Shown here in pieces: positions 17,898-26,396 of a stretch of DNA of 64,000 nt. The first letter of the stretch is position 1, and each line of letters begins with the position of its first letter. Source of the stretch: Chlorogloeopsis sp038404745 (GTDB lineage: Bacteria; Cyanobacteriota; Cyanobacteriia; Cyanobacteriales; Nostocaceae); NCBI RefSeq assembly GCF_038404745.2, contig NZ_JAYKTT020000017.1, positions 164,222 to 228,221 of the forward strand, given 5' to 3'. The notes under the pieces were generated by a model, which was given only the letters and a program-made list of their open reading frames with translations, made no database searches and was not told where the DNA came from. Made by a program: the position numbers and the translations under genes.

Positions 17898-18935
17898 ATG
17901 GGTAAACGAAAAACTTCGATAGAAGATATTGCTCGAAGAGCAGGCGTTTCTCATACCACAGTTTCACGTGCTTTACGAGATAGTCCTCTAATTAGCCTTA
18001 AGGTGCGAGAGAAAATTAAGCAACTGGCGCGGGAGATGAGTTATGTGCCTAATGGTATTGCTCAAAGCTTACAAAATCAACGCACTAACACCATTGGCGT
18101 AGTAGTAACTTCAATAGCAGATCCCTTTTTTGCTGAGGTAGTGGAGGGAATAGAACAGATAGCCAGAACAGCAGGTTTAAGTGTTTTATTAAGTGCTTCA
18201 CACCGAGATTTAGAGCAAGAAATAGCAGCTATTAATAGTTTTCATTGCCGCAGAGTGGACGGTATCTTGGTAGCCGACTCGCGAATTAGTAAACACCATA
18301 CCAAGCAACTAGCGCAAATTGCTGTACCAACAGTTTTTATAAACAGCCAAACAGAAAATCAACCCGAAATGATTCACTCAGTGTCAATAGACGACTGCTT
18401 AGGTGCGCGATTGGCTGTAGAGCATCTTATCAGTCTTAAACACACCTCTATTGGTTATCTAGGTGTGGGCGATCGCAGTAGATCAAATCAGCAGCGTCTA
18501 GAAGGATATCGAATGGCTCTGAGTGAAGCTGGTTTACCACAAAAGACAGATTGGGTTGCAATTAATGATGAAGATAGTAAAAGAAGCAGCGATGTTGTGA
18601 CTGGGCAACGGATGTTATCTAAGCTAGTTACTGCTGGGGTAACTGGTATATTCTGTTATAACGATATGGTTGCAGTTGGCGCTCTGTTGGCTTGTCAAGA
18701 ACTAAGGATTTTGGTACCACAAGATTTAAGTTTAGTCGGATTTGATGGTATTGCTTTATCGCGTTACGTTACGCCACCCCTGACGACAGTCAGTCAGCCA
18801 ATGTTAGAAATTGGTCGCTTTGCTATGCAAATGTTACTCGATTTATTAGAAGAAAAAAGTGTAGAAAACCGCGTTTTATCGCCTGTTCTGGTAAAGCGGG
18901 GTAGTAGTGCGCCATTAAAAAACGACTACAACTAA
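17898..18935 (+). CDS. frtR: LacI-family transcriptional regulator of the sugar-uptake operon
   Basis: 345 aa, ATG start. The N-terminal helix-turn-helix and hinge are textbook LacI: 'SIEDIARRAGVSHTTVSRAL' (7-26), then 'YVPNGIAQSLQNQRTNTIGVV'. A periplasmic-binding-like effector domain follows ('SIADPFFAEVVEGIEQIA', 'HTSIGYLGVG', 'GIFCYNDMVAVGAL', 'DLSLVGFDGIALSRYVTPPLTTV'). It should bind the paired palindromes upstream and release DNA when a sugar binds. It diverges from frtABC. In Anabaena variabilis the equivalent FrtR represses fructose transport genes. The effector here is inferred, not seen. Confidence 0.88.
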   Translation: MGKRKTSIEDIARRAGVSHTTVSRALRDSPLISLKVREKIKQLAREMSYVPNGIAQSLQNQRTNTIGVVVTSIADPFFAEVVEGIEQIARTAGLSVLLSASHRDLEQEIAAINSFHCRRVDGILVADSRISKHHTKQLAQIAVPTVFINSQTENQPEMIHSVSIDDCLGARLAVEHLISLKHTSIGYLGVGDRSRSNQQRLEGYRMALSEAGLPQKTDWVAINDEDSKRSSDVVTGQRMLSKLVTAGVTGIFCYNDMVAVGALLACQELRILVPQDLSLVGFDGIALSRYVTPPLTTVSQPMLEIGRFAMQMLLDLLEEKSVENRVLSPVLVKRGSSAPLKNDYN

Positions 18936-18964
18936 TTTTGTAGGCGATCGCTCATATCGCGTCT

Positions 18965-19630
18965 CTACTTATTAGACGCCAATTTATCCGCAATGCGTGT
19001 AGTTTCTGGTAATCGATATTTAGTTGTGCAGCGCAATACGTAATCAATTGCTGTAGGTAAACTAATACGATGACCGCTAGATATATATACAGGCTTAACA
19101 CCTGAACGTGTTCTTAATGCTGCTCCAACAGTGTCACCTTTATATACTAATGGTTGCCAGCTACCTCGTATATCTGACAAGTCTTGGTGCTTGCCGACTA
19201 ATAATGATTTAGCTACTCCAATACTTGGTATATCTACGATGACTCCTAGATGGCAAGCTATGCCAAATCTGCGTGGATGAGCTATTCCCTGACCATCACA
19301 CAAAATTATATCTGGTGTTAATTTTATCTTTTCTAATGCATCAAGAACTGCGGGTATTTCGCGAAAAGAAAGGAAACCGGGAATGTAGGGAAACGACGTT
19401 GGGCGGCGTGCTATGCTCGTCTCCTGTAGTTGCAAGTCAGGAAAGCTTAGTACTGCTACGGCGGCACGGCTAATAGTGCCATCGGCTTCAAAACCCATAT
19501 CTACCCCAGCCACATACTGCACAGGTTGCTTGAGTTGATCTACGGTGATGACTTCTGCTTGTAGTTGTTCTTGGATAGCTATAGCTTCCTCTACAGTTAA
19601 AGTCCAACTGTGGCGTTGATTAATTTCCAA
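18965..19630 (-). CDS. nfi: Endonuclease V (deoxyinosine 3' endonuclease)
   Basis: 221 aa. The start is a TTG at 19630 with a GGGGGG run about 6 bases upstream and no usable ATG before the conserved core. Family landmarks are present: 'VAGVDMGFEADG' (metal-binding Asp44), 'PYIPGFLSFREIP' (the wedge that reads the lesion), 'ILCDGQGIAHPRRFGIACHLGV' (second Asp) and 'IGVAKSLLVG'. It nicks DNA, or RNA in some lineages, one nucleotide 3' of inosine to start repair of deaminated adenine. It is monocistronic, tail to tail with the LacI regulator at 29 bases. Confidence 0.92.
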   Translation of the reverse strand: MEINQRHSWTLTVEEAIAIQEQLQAEVITVDQLKQPVQYVAGVDMGFEADGTISRAAVAVLSFPDLQLQETSIARRPTSFPYIPGFLSFREIPAVLDALEKIKLTPDIILCDGQGIAHPRRFGIACHLGVIVDIPSIGVAKSLLVGKHQDLSDIRGSWQPLVYKGDTVGAALRTRSGVKPVYISSGHRISLPTAIDYVLRCTTKYRLPETTRIADKLASNK

Positions 19631-19649
19631 ATTACACCCCCCGGATTAC

Positions 19650-19718
19650 TACTCCACCATATTGATTTGACAACTCCAGGTGTTCAGATCCCCGACTTTT
19701 CTAAAAAGTCGGGGATTT
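19650..19718. repeat. Dispersed ~70-bp repeat with CCCCGACTT hairpin, copy 1
   Basis: The element starts ACTCCACCATATTGATTTGA and ends in a hairpin: ATCCCCGACTTTT (19688-19700), 3-base loop, AAAAGTCGGGGAT (19704-19716). The same element, decayed, lies at 44938-45008. It resembles palindromic elements scattered in cyanobacterial spacers. Confidence 0.65.
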
Positions 19719-19924
19719 ATAACAAAAGGCTTTTTACGATAACGCAGATTGTAAGTTATGGGTGGCGCAATTTGTAGGAAGCGATCGCCATTTTTTTCAC
19801 CAGATGTCTATTATATTTTTGCCAATCACTGGCACATAAGCCAATACAGTTCAATGAAGACTGAAAGCATAAGAGCAAAATCACTGTTTTAAAAAGCACA
19901 GACGCCAAGAGAGCGATCGCGTTG

Positions 19925-20113
19925 TTTGAGTCTTTAAACTTGGATAATGAGGATCTAAGGTTGGACGTTGAGGTTTTGAAGCTCAATGACAAGATTTTGA
20001 GCTTGAACGTTGAAGTTCTGAACCTGGATGATGAGGCTTTGAACTTGAACATTGAGGTTCTGAAGCTCTGTGATGAGGTTTTGAATTTGGATGACAAGGT
20101 TTTGAGCTTGATC
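19925..20113. repeat. Tandem array of nine degenerate 21-bp units
   Basis: Units such as GTTGAGGTTTTGAAGCTCAAT (19967-19987) and GATGAGGCTTTGAACTTGAAC (20030-20050) follow one another without spacers. Because 21 is a multiple of three, both strands are open. The plus strand reads a seven-residue leucine-rich period (VEVLKLN, DKILSLN, VEVLNLD and so on) from a TTG at 19922 to 20182. The minus strand reads a Ser/Lys/Phe-rich repeat. Neither frame has a convincing ribosome site. A short coiled-coil peptide from the plus strand is possible. Confidence 0.8.
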
Positions 20114-20343
20114 GAATCTCCGCATCTCCCCTTGTTTGCGTCACCGCGTCCAAATTTAAGTGTATCGCTCCTAGAAAATTAAACTATTGATATAAATCTT
20201 GTGGTGTGGACGTCTTGTCCGCATCGGACGAGCTAGAAACTCATCGACAAGAAAACTATAGTGCATCATTTTAGTCGTGTCATACCACTACAAAAGGTTT
20301 ACTTTGTAAATCATCTTTAACTCTGCTTAAAAAGGAGGGAATG

Positions 20344-21429
20344 TTATTGTGACGAAACTAGCGTTAGTTCTGAGAAATTATTTGGCAATAAATTATCTAA
20401 TAAATTCTTGATACTGCTATCAGATAAATCTGGTATGGATAGCACTCGCTCAACTTTGCTAAAGTCACGTTGGATCGACTTACTGTAGGTTGGATCGTAA
20501 TGACACTCTAGAATATCTCGTACAAATTCTCCTAGCTCGCCATTATCAATTAACTGGTACCATTCATTTAATTTTTTCCAGCCACAGCAAGATTTTAGAT
20601 TTTCTAGCTTTGCTTTCAAAATCTCTGGATACTTTTCTAAATGCTGATATTCCTGTAAGAGAAATTGCACTCTTGCAGTAATAGGAAGATAAATTTCTAC
20701 ACAGCTACTTTGTTTCATGTTCTTCCACAAAGACTGCGGCAAATAAAGTTTACCTATTTTGAAGCTTTCTGATTCTACCCACACTGGCTGATGAGGATTA
20801 AAGCTTTGTAGTTGTTGCAGTAGCAGTGTTTCAAAGTATTTTTGTGAAGGTTGAGGTGTAAGTTTACCTTGCCACTCTTCACCCAACAAAGAACCGCGAT
20901 GGTTAGCCAAAGCTTCTAAATCTAAAATTTGAGCACCGCGATCGCGCATTTGCCTGAGTATGTGAGTCTTGCCACTACCAGTTAATCCACACAATACTTG
21001 GTAGGTAAATGTTTCTGGTAAACGCTCGATTTGCTGGCGCACGTAAGCACGATAAGTCTTGTAGCCGCCTTCGAGTAGAGTGACTCGCCAGCCAATTTGA
21101 TTCAGCACCGAAGCCATACTAAAAGAACGCTGTCCGCCTCGCCAACAATATACAAGGGGATAGTAACTCTTTGGTTTGTCAGCGAGGTGTTGACTGAGAT
21201 GGAGAGAGATATTTTTTGCTACCAAAGCCGCGCCGATTTTTTTGGCTTCAAAGGGGTTAACTTGTTTGTATATTGTTCCTACTTGGGCGCGTTCGGCATC
21301 ATTCAAAACTGGTAAATTTATTGCACCAGGAATATGATCTTCCGCAAATTCACTGGGAGAACGAACGTCAATAATTTCACTGTAGGTTTCTTTCCAAGGC
21401 TGTTGGGTGTATGTAATTACAGGCGGCAT
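20344..21429 (-). CDS. selU: tRNA 2-selenouridine/geranyl-2-thiouridine synthase
   Basis: 361 aa from the ATG at 21429; a TTG three codons upstream is also possible. The N-terminal rhodanese domain (about 5-130) has 'IDVRSPSEFAEDHIPGAINLP' and the active-site Cys95 in 'VYCWRGGQRS'. The C-terminal P-loop domain starts with Walker A 'GLTGSGKT' (148-155) and includes 'QILDLEALANHRGSLLG' and 'PVWVESESFKIGKLYLP', both characteristic of SelU/MnmH. The enzyme replaces sulfur by selenium, through a geranylated intermediate, at the wobble uridine of tRNAs for Lys, Glu and Gln. It needs selenophosphate from SelD; no selD lies in this window. Confidence 0.92.
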   Translation of the reverse strand: MPPVITYTQQPWKETYSEIIDVRSPSEFAEDHIPGAINLPVLNDAERAQVGTIYKQVNPFEAKKIGAALVAKNISLHLSQHLADKPKSYYPLVYCWRGGQRSFSMASVLNQIGWRVTLLEGGYKTYRAYVRQQIERLPETFTYQVLCGLTGSGKTHILRQMRDRGAQILDLEALANHRGSLLGEEWQGKLTPQPSQKYFETLLLQQLQSFNPHQPVWVESESFKIGKLYLPQSLWKNMKQSSCVEIYLPITARVQFLLQEYQHLEKYPEILKAKLENLKSCCGWKKLNEWYQLIDNGELGEFVRDILECHYDPTYSKSIQRDFSKVERVLSIPDLSDSSIKNLLDNLLPNNFSELTLVSSQ

Positions 21430-21653
21430 GCTAATCAACTACTCTCTTGCTCCATTTTGACACTCTGACGATTTGGTTGATCGCATGCTTTAGAGAAGCT
21501 CAACAAGTAATGGGCAAGGGCAAACCATTTTGATAGAGTTTGATGAGAGCGATCGCCTGACAAAAGATTATATTCTTCTCTCACTTGCCCACACTTTTGT
21601 TTGACATTTGCAGTAGCTGAAGAATCTACGCAAATCGAGATTACAACCAAGAC

Positions 21654-21887
21654 TTATTGGGGTTGAATATGTCGACGAGGAGCAACACCAGGATTGACAA
21701 TTTCTGCCACTTCTTCTTCGGACATTTCGTTAAGTTGAGATTGTAATTCTTCGGCTGTGAAGTCGTAGCCACTGTCTTTGGCAATTTCAATGCAGCCATG
21801 AACAGTCATGGCGGATTTGAGTTGCTGTCTGATCGCGTCGTCTTGTTTAGCGGTTGCTAAAAATTCTTTCACACTTGCTTGAGACAT
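21654..21887 (-). CDS. Nif11-like small protein
   Basis: 77 aa from the ATG at 21887, with GAGGAAA upstream. A longer frame to 21947 lacks support. The sequence 'SQASVKEFLATAKQDDAIRQQL', then 'AKDSGYDFTAEELQSQL', is the Nif11 leader fold (about 2-62). The family includes leader peptides of cyanobacterial RiPPs and stand-alone proteins. After the leader come 'EIVNPGVAPRRHIQPQ' residues without a Gly-Gly or Gly-Ala cleavage site or Cys/Ser/Thr-rich core. No LanM, cyclodehydratase or peptidase-transporter gene is nearby. It is therefore more likely a stand-alone Nif11 protein than a peptide precursor. Confidence 0.8.
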   Translation of the reverse strand: MSQASVKEFLATAKQDDAIRQQLKSAMTVHGCIEIAKDSGYDFTAEELQSQLNEMSEEEVAEIVNPGVAPRRHIQPQ

Positions 21888-21937
21888 AGGTATAAATTTC
21901 CTCTGATATTTCGTTTCTTGAATATGAGATGAAAAGG

Positions 21938-21965
21938 AAGCCGACACCCTTAAGGGTGCGGGCTT
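21938..21965. repeat. Imperfect hairpin upstream of the Nif11-like gene
   Basis: AAGCCGACACCCTT pairs with AAGGGTGCGGGCTT with two mismatches and no loop bases to spare. It lies about 50 bases before the ATG, within or just upstream of the leader. Its function is unknown. Confidence 0.4.
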
Positions 21966-22085
21966 ATCAGGACTGTATCACGTCCACCTCGAATGATTGA
22001 TAGATTAGCGGGTTTTTAGCTGCTTTCACTTCTCCTTGCGGGTAGATTCGTCTCTACCTCAAGCTACTCCACCATTAACGAGAGA

Positions 22086-22802
22086 TTATCCTAAATCAAA
22101 CAGCAAGATTTCTGCACCTACATCTGTGCTGATTTCAAGTTGCTCTTCTCCACTTATTTGCACTCCATCCCCGGCTTTGAGTTCTTCACCATTTAGCTTG
22201 ACTTCGCCTTGAGCAATTTGCAACCAACCGTAGCGATCGCTCAAAAGGTGATAATTCACAACATCACCAGTTTCCAAAACAGATGTGTACAAATCAACAT
22301 CCTGGAAAACTTTCACAGCACCATCGCGTCCATCTTTGGCGGCAATTAAGCGTAAATTACCACGCCTTTCTTCAAGTGGAAAAGCTTTTTGCTCGTACCT
22401 TGGTTGCAGTCTTTGTTCGTTAGGAAGAATCCAAATTTGTAGAAAATGGACGGGTTCGGTTTGAGAATGATTAAATTCGCTGTGCAAAATACCAGTACCA
22501 GCACTCATTATTTGTGCTTCTCCCGGACGAATTACCGAACCGTTACCCAAGCTGTCTTTATGCTCTAGAGCACCTTCCAGCACGTAGGTAAAAATTTCCA
22601 TGTCTTTATGCCCGTGAGTTGCAAAACCCGCACCAGGAGCAACACGGTCATCATTTATTACACGTAAAGAACGAAATCCCATCCGGCTTGGATCGTAAAA
22701 ACCACCGAAGGAAAAAGTGTGGTAACTATCGAGCCAACCTATTTGAGTATGACCGCGTGCATTTCGGTCGTGAATTACGTAAGTTGCGGTATTGAAAGTC
22801 AT
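22086..22802 (-). CDS. Pirin-family bicupin (quercetinase-like)
   Basis: 238 aa, ATG start. The N-terminal cupin has 'SYHTFSFGGFYDPSRMGFRSLRV', 'GAGFATHGHKDMEIFTYVLEG' with metal-binding His residues, and 'MSAGTGILHSEFNHS', all diagnostic of pirins close to E. coli YhhW. The C-terminal cupin ('YGWLQIAQGEVKLNGEELKAGDGVQI') is the usual degenerate half. YhhW-type pirins can oxidise quercetin, while others act as redox-linked regulators. The true role here is unknown. It is monocistronic. Confidence 0.9.
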   Translation of the reverse strand: MTFNTATYVIHDRNARGHTQIGWLDSYHTFSFGGFYDPSRMGFRSLRVINDDRVAPGAGFATHGHKDMEIFTYVLEGALEHKDSLGNGSVIRPGEAQIMSAGTGILHSEFNHSQTEPVHFLQIWILPNEQRLQPRYEQKAFPLEERRGNLRLIAAKDGRDGAVKVFQDVDLYTSVLETGDVVNYHLLSDRYGWLQIAQGEVKLNGEELKAGDGVQISGEEQLEISTDVGAEILLFDLG

Positions 22803-23452
22803 ACATTCACCCTTGTTGTAATATATCGTTGTAGAAATTTATTCGTCAATCTTGTTTAATAGCAATAATGCTTGTATTTTCGGTCATTTTTTACTGTAGT
22901 AATTAATTAAATTTTTACCTGATTAGCTCAACTTTATCCACGAGCCTGTTTGCAATATTATTTTGGTGTCAAAAAATGGTAGAACGTAATTTGATTGTCT
23001 ACCAAAATGAATAATCTACTTATAGACTTTTTTTATGAATACAAATTCTGTCCTTATCCCTAAGCTCTGCCAAAATTGACATCAACAGAGCCTATTTTAA
23101 ACTCTCTCCTAAGCTGATCTAAAAGAATTGAAGGCGTGGAAAGTTACTGCTCTCGTTCGCTCTTAGGCATTTTTTAGGATGGAGTGGACAAATTTAGGAG
23201 CAGTTGCATAGGCGGTACACTACCCGTTACGAATGGAGTAAATAAGTCAATCCTCTTGCTGTTTCCTTCTGCCCTCTGCCTACCAACGGATACGCCGTAC
23301 CTAAGCTCTTGCGCGTAGCGACTTCTGTTCCCCGTAGGGGTTCGGTGCAGGGTAAGTAGCTGTACTTACGGAAGCTGCTCCGCATCTACCGCATCTACCG
23401 CGTCTACAGCCCTTTAGCTTGAAAGTGGCAACGATAAAGAAGTTATAGAAAA
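22803..23452. other. Spacer with composite interspersed repeat at about 23258-23410
   Basis: 650 bases upstream of pirin and downstream of the helicase. The first 350 are AT-rich without a gene. The second half has CTTCTGCCCTCTGCCT followed by TACGCCGTACC, CCCCGTAGGGGTTCGG and GCATCTACCGCATCTACCGC. The same order of elements, inverted, is found inside fadN (about 50450-50510). Confidence 0.55.
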
Positions 23453-26128
23453 CTATTCAACTACCTCATTGACTGGGAACCTATCAATTAACTGTGTAGC
23501 ACGGTAAGCATTGCGCTGCAAAGCTTCTGATAAGTAAGGTACATGGGGAATTTGCGATAGTAAATCTAAAGTCCGACGTAAAATTCGCACTACATCGCCA
23601 TCATCCAAACTAGTATTTTCACAAAGTTCGTTCCAATCCATTCCTAACGCCCATTTTTCTACGAGAGCAATTAGCTCAAATTCCAACCAAATGGGTAAAG
23701 CCACATCATATCGACGTTGCAGTTGAAACATTTTGCGGCGAATTCCTCGCAATTTTGCTAAGGCTTCTGCCACTTCATTGCTGACATCGAAACGTACTTT
23801 ACTGTCTGGACGTGGGGTTTCTATTACTAAAGCCGCAACTGCTGCTGCTAAGTGATGCGGATCGAGGTTGTCAAATTCCCCGCTTGCCAATGCTAAACCC
23901 AGCCACAATTCATTCTCACCCCGAATTGCAGCTGCAACTTGCCCTAATTGTGTTGGCACAAGATTGTCAAGACCTTCAAAGTACTGCAAAATTTCAATCA
24001 AACTGAGAAATTCTTCCCAATGACGTTGAGATTGTTGCTCTACTTGCGCTTGCAACTCTTCGATTTCAGATACTAGTTCAATAGCCCGCGCTTTGCGTTT
24101 GAAGACTGTAGCAGCATTACCCGCTTGATGTAGGGGGTGAGCTTCCAATTGTTCTTGTAAAGCGACAACGCGATGAAGTTGTTCTGCTACTTCGGCAGGC
24201 ATATGTAAAGACTCGCCTGGTTCGGGAATTTGTTGAGCGATCGCTGCCGTTTCTTCGTTACCGCGACGTGATTGTCCGGGTTTCAAGGGCATTTCAGCAG
24301 GTGGCAGCAAGCTAGCAGGTACATCAAGTCGGGGCAATTCTCCATACAAATCTACTACATCTGCTGTTGTCGCGACATACCAACGATTATCTGTTCCCAA
24401 ACATACTAAGTAAGGAAATTGACCAGAACCTTGAGTTTTTCCAACTATAACTGCGGTTACAGGAGTAGATACTGTAATATTCTTACCTTTGAGACTCAGC
24501 AATGTTCCTGAAACAGCAAAACTCAGCATCATTGCCAATTCTTCTTGTCGGGCTTGTTGAGCTTGTTCTCGCAGCGTTTTTAATAATTTTTGTTCGACCT
24601 TCAGGCGCTGTCGCAACTTCTCGTAACTAGCAATTTCACTTTCTTCAATGGCAGCAATTTGCTCCTGAATTTGGCTAAATTCTGCTTTTCGTTCATCTAT
24701 GTATTGTTGTTTTGGCTTTAAATGTAAATTGGCTAAATATTGTCCAAAACTGCGCTCTACCAATTCTCTGGCTTCATCAAGTGTATGAATTTGCAGCAAA
24801 TTCAGTACCATACCATAACTTGGTGTAAAGTGGCTTACCAAAGGATCTGGTTTCTTGATCGCCAAAGCTGCTGCGTGTTCTGCTCCTTCAAAGGGTGTTT
24901 GCAATGTTACCACATGACCGACAAGATCCATACCTCGACGCCCAGCTCTGCCTGCCATTTGCAAGAACTCGGAAGCCGTCAACATTCGGTGTCCGGTGTC
25001 GGTGCGCTTGGAGATGCTAGAAATCACTGTCGTTCGAGCAGGCATATTAATTCCCGCCGCCAGTGTCTCAGTAGCAAATACTACTTTAATTAATCCCTGT
25101 TGAAATAGTTCTTCTACCAACACTTTCCAGGCTGGCAAAATTCCGGCATGGTGTGCTGCAATACCTCTGTACAAGGGGGCGATGTGTCCTGAGCGTCCTG
25201 CTTCTGGGTTGCGGGTTAAAAATTCATCAATTTGTCGCCGCAACTGCTGCGCTTCATGCTCATTCACTAACCACATTTCGCCCACTTCCGCAACCGCTTT
25301 ATCGCATCCCCGACGACTGAAAATAAAGTAAATTGCCGGAAGCATATCCCGTTCTTGGAGATGACTGAGGATGAAATTTATACTAGGTGCTTCTGGTCTA
25401 CGATTACCTTTACCTTTTTCAAACTCTTTCTTTTTTCCCCTCTTGAGGAGGCGGGGGTTAATTTGGGTTTTTTCGTGATTTAAAAGCGGAAATAGTCCTT
25501 TAAGATTACCAAAATGAAACTCTAGCGGAACAGGGCGAAAATCTGAGTAAATGAGATCGGTAGGGCCATGAACTTGATTGAGCCAATCGGTAAGTTGCTC
25601 ACTGTTAGCAACTGTGGCTGATAGGGCTACCAGTTGTACTTCACGAGGGCAATAAATAATAGATTCTTCCCAAACCGTTCCTCGTTGGCGATCGTTCATG
25701 TAGTGGCACTCATCTAGCACTACTGCCTCTACATCAACCAAGGAGATCCCAACTTGCCCGATGGGTGTGCCGTAGAGCATATTCCGGAAAATTTCCGTAG
25801 TCATCACCAAAATCGGCGCATCTCGGTTGATAGAGGCATCTCCTGTCAAAAGTCCAACGCAGTCAAATCCAAATTGCTCACGAAAGTCGCGTAATTTTTG
25901 ATTGGAAAGAGCTTTGAGAGGAGTAGTGTAAAAAACTCGTTTTCCTCGCGCAAGGGCGCGATAGATGGCGTATTCTCCCACTAAAGTTTTGCCCGAACCT
26001 GTAGGCGCACAAACCACTACAGAGCGTCCAGCATTCAGGGAAGCGATCGCATCTTGTTGGAATTTATCCAGTTCAAAAGGAAATATGGAACTGGGATCAA
26101 CTTCTGGAGACAGCGCAGAATAATTCAC
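23453..26128 (-). CDS. Ski2/Mtr4-like DExH-box RNA helicase
   Basis: 891 aa, GTG start at 26128 with no clear Shine-Dalgarno. The helicase core has Q-motif/Walker A 'FQQDAIASLNAGRSVVVCAP' then 'TGSGKT' (41-48), 'TTPLKALSNQKL' (Ia), 'LTGDASINRDAPILVMTTEI', DECH box 'LDECHYMND', motif III 'ALSATVAN', and motifs V-VI 'FATETLAAGINMPARTTV' and 'QMAGRAGRRGMD'. A long C-terminal region includes the arch-like coiled part ('FSQIQEQIAAIEESEI') and the DSHCT-type end ('LVEKWALGMDWNELCENTSLDDGDVVRILRR'). It should unwind structured RNA in processing or decay. Cyanobacteria and plastids carry this family; the exact RNA targets are unknown. It is monocistronic. Confidence 0.9.
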   Translation of the reverse strand: MNYSALSPEVDPSSIFPFELDKFQQDAIASLNAGRSVVVCAPTGSGKTLVGEYAIYRALARGKRVFYTTPLKALSNQKLRDFREQFGFDCVGLLTGDASINRDAPILVMTTEIFRNMLYGTPIGQVGISLVDVEAVVLDECHYMNDRQRGTVWEESIIYCPREVQLVALSATVANSEQLTDWLNQVHGPTDLIYSDFRPVPLEFHFGNLKGLFPLLNHEKTQINPRLLKRGKKKEFEKGKGNRRPEAPSINFILSHLQERDMLPAIYFIFSRRGCDKAVAEVGEMWLVNEHEAQQLRRQIDEFLTRNPEAGRSGHIAPLYRGIAAHHAGILPAWKVLVEELFQQGLIKVVFATETLAAGINMPARTTVISSISKRTDTGHRMLTASEFLQMAGRAGRRGMDLVGHVVTLQTPFEGAEHAAALAIKKPDPLVSHFTPSYGMVLNLLQIHTLDEARELVERSFGQYLANLHLKPKQQYIDERKAEFSQIQEQIAAIEESEIASYEKLRQRLKVEQKLLKTLREQAQQARQEELAMMLSFAVSGTLLSLKGKNITVSTPVTAVIVGKTQGSGQFPYLVCLGTDNRWYVATTADVVDLYGELPRLDVPASLLPPAEMPLKPGQSRRGNEETAAIAQQIPEPGESLHMPAEVAEQLHRVVALQEQLEAHPLHQAGNAATVFKRKARAIELVSEIEELQAQVEQQSQRHWEEFLSLIEILQYFEGLDNLVPTQLGQVAAAIRGENELWLGLALASGEFDNLDPHHLAAAVAALVIETPRPDSKVRFDVSNEVAEALAKLRGIRRKMFQLQRRYDVALPIWLEFELIALVEKWALGMDWNELCENTSLDDGDVVRILRRTLDLLSQIPHVPYLSEALQRNAYRATQLIDRFPVNEVVE

Positions 26129-26325
26129 TCAATCACAATTGCAACCAGACTGTTTACTATATATTATTTCAATCCCCGATTGGGAATCATCTACTATCAC
26201 TTCTACATATCAAGCTAGAGAGGTATTAGTAAATATTTGATTTTACCATGAAATGAGAAATAGTCACTATTAAAAGGCAATAGGGAACGGGGAACAGAGA
26301 ATAGGGTTGGGGGAAATCTTTATTA

Positions 26326-26396
26326 CTCTCCTTGTCCCCGCGTCTTTGTGTCCCCGTGTCCCCGTGTCTCCCCTCTTTGCGTCCTCTTATCCTACT
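26326..26396. repeat. CT-rich interspersed repeat at the 3' end of proC
   Basis: Variants of CCCCGCGTCTTTGTGTCCCC and CCGTGTCTCCCC in tandem, reaching the proC stop codon. Same family as 1476-1554. Confidence 0.6.

Noticed and set aside
19756..20097. 113-codon minus-strand frame through the 21-bp array
   Set aside because: The frame stays open because of the repeat period; its Ser/Lys/Phe repeats have no protein-like variation and no ribosome site.
19925..20113. Possible CRISPR array
   Set aside because: Units are 21 bp and contiguous with no spacers, and no cas genes are near.
20331..20341. Shine-Dalgarno-like AAAAAGGAGGG followed by ATG on the plus strand
   Set aside because: The frame from that ATG runs antisense into selU and closes quickly; chance match.
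21435..21650. 71-codon frame overlapping the selU start
   Set aside because: TTG start, no Shine-Dalgarno and no recognisable domain. The composition is not clearly non-coding, so a small gene cannot be fully excluded.
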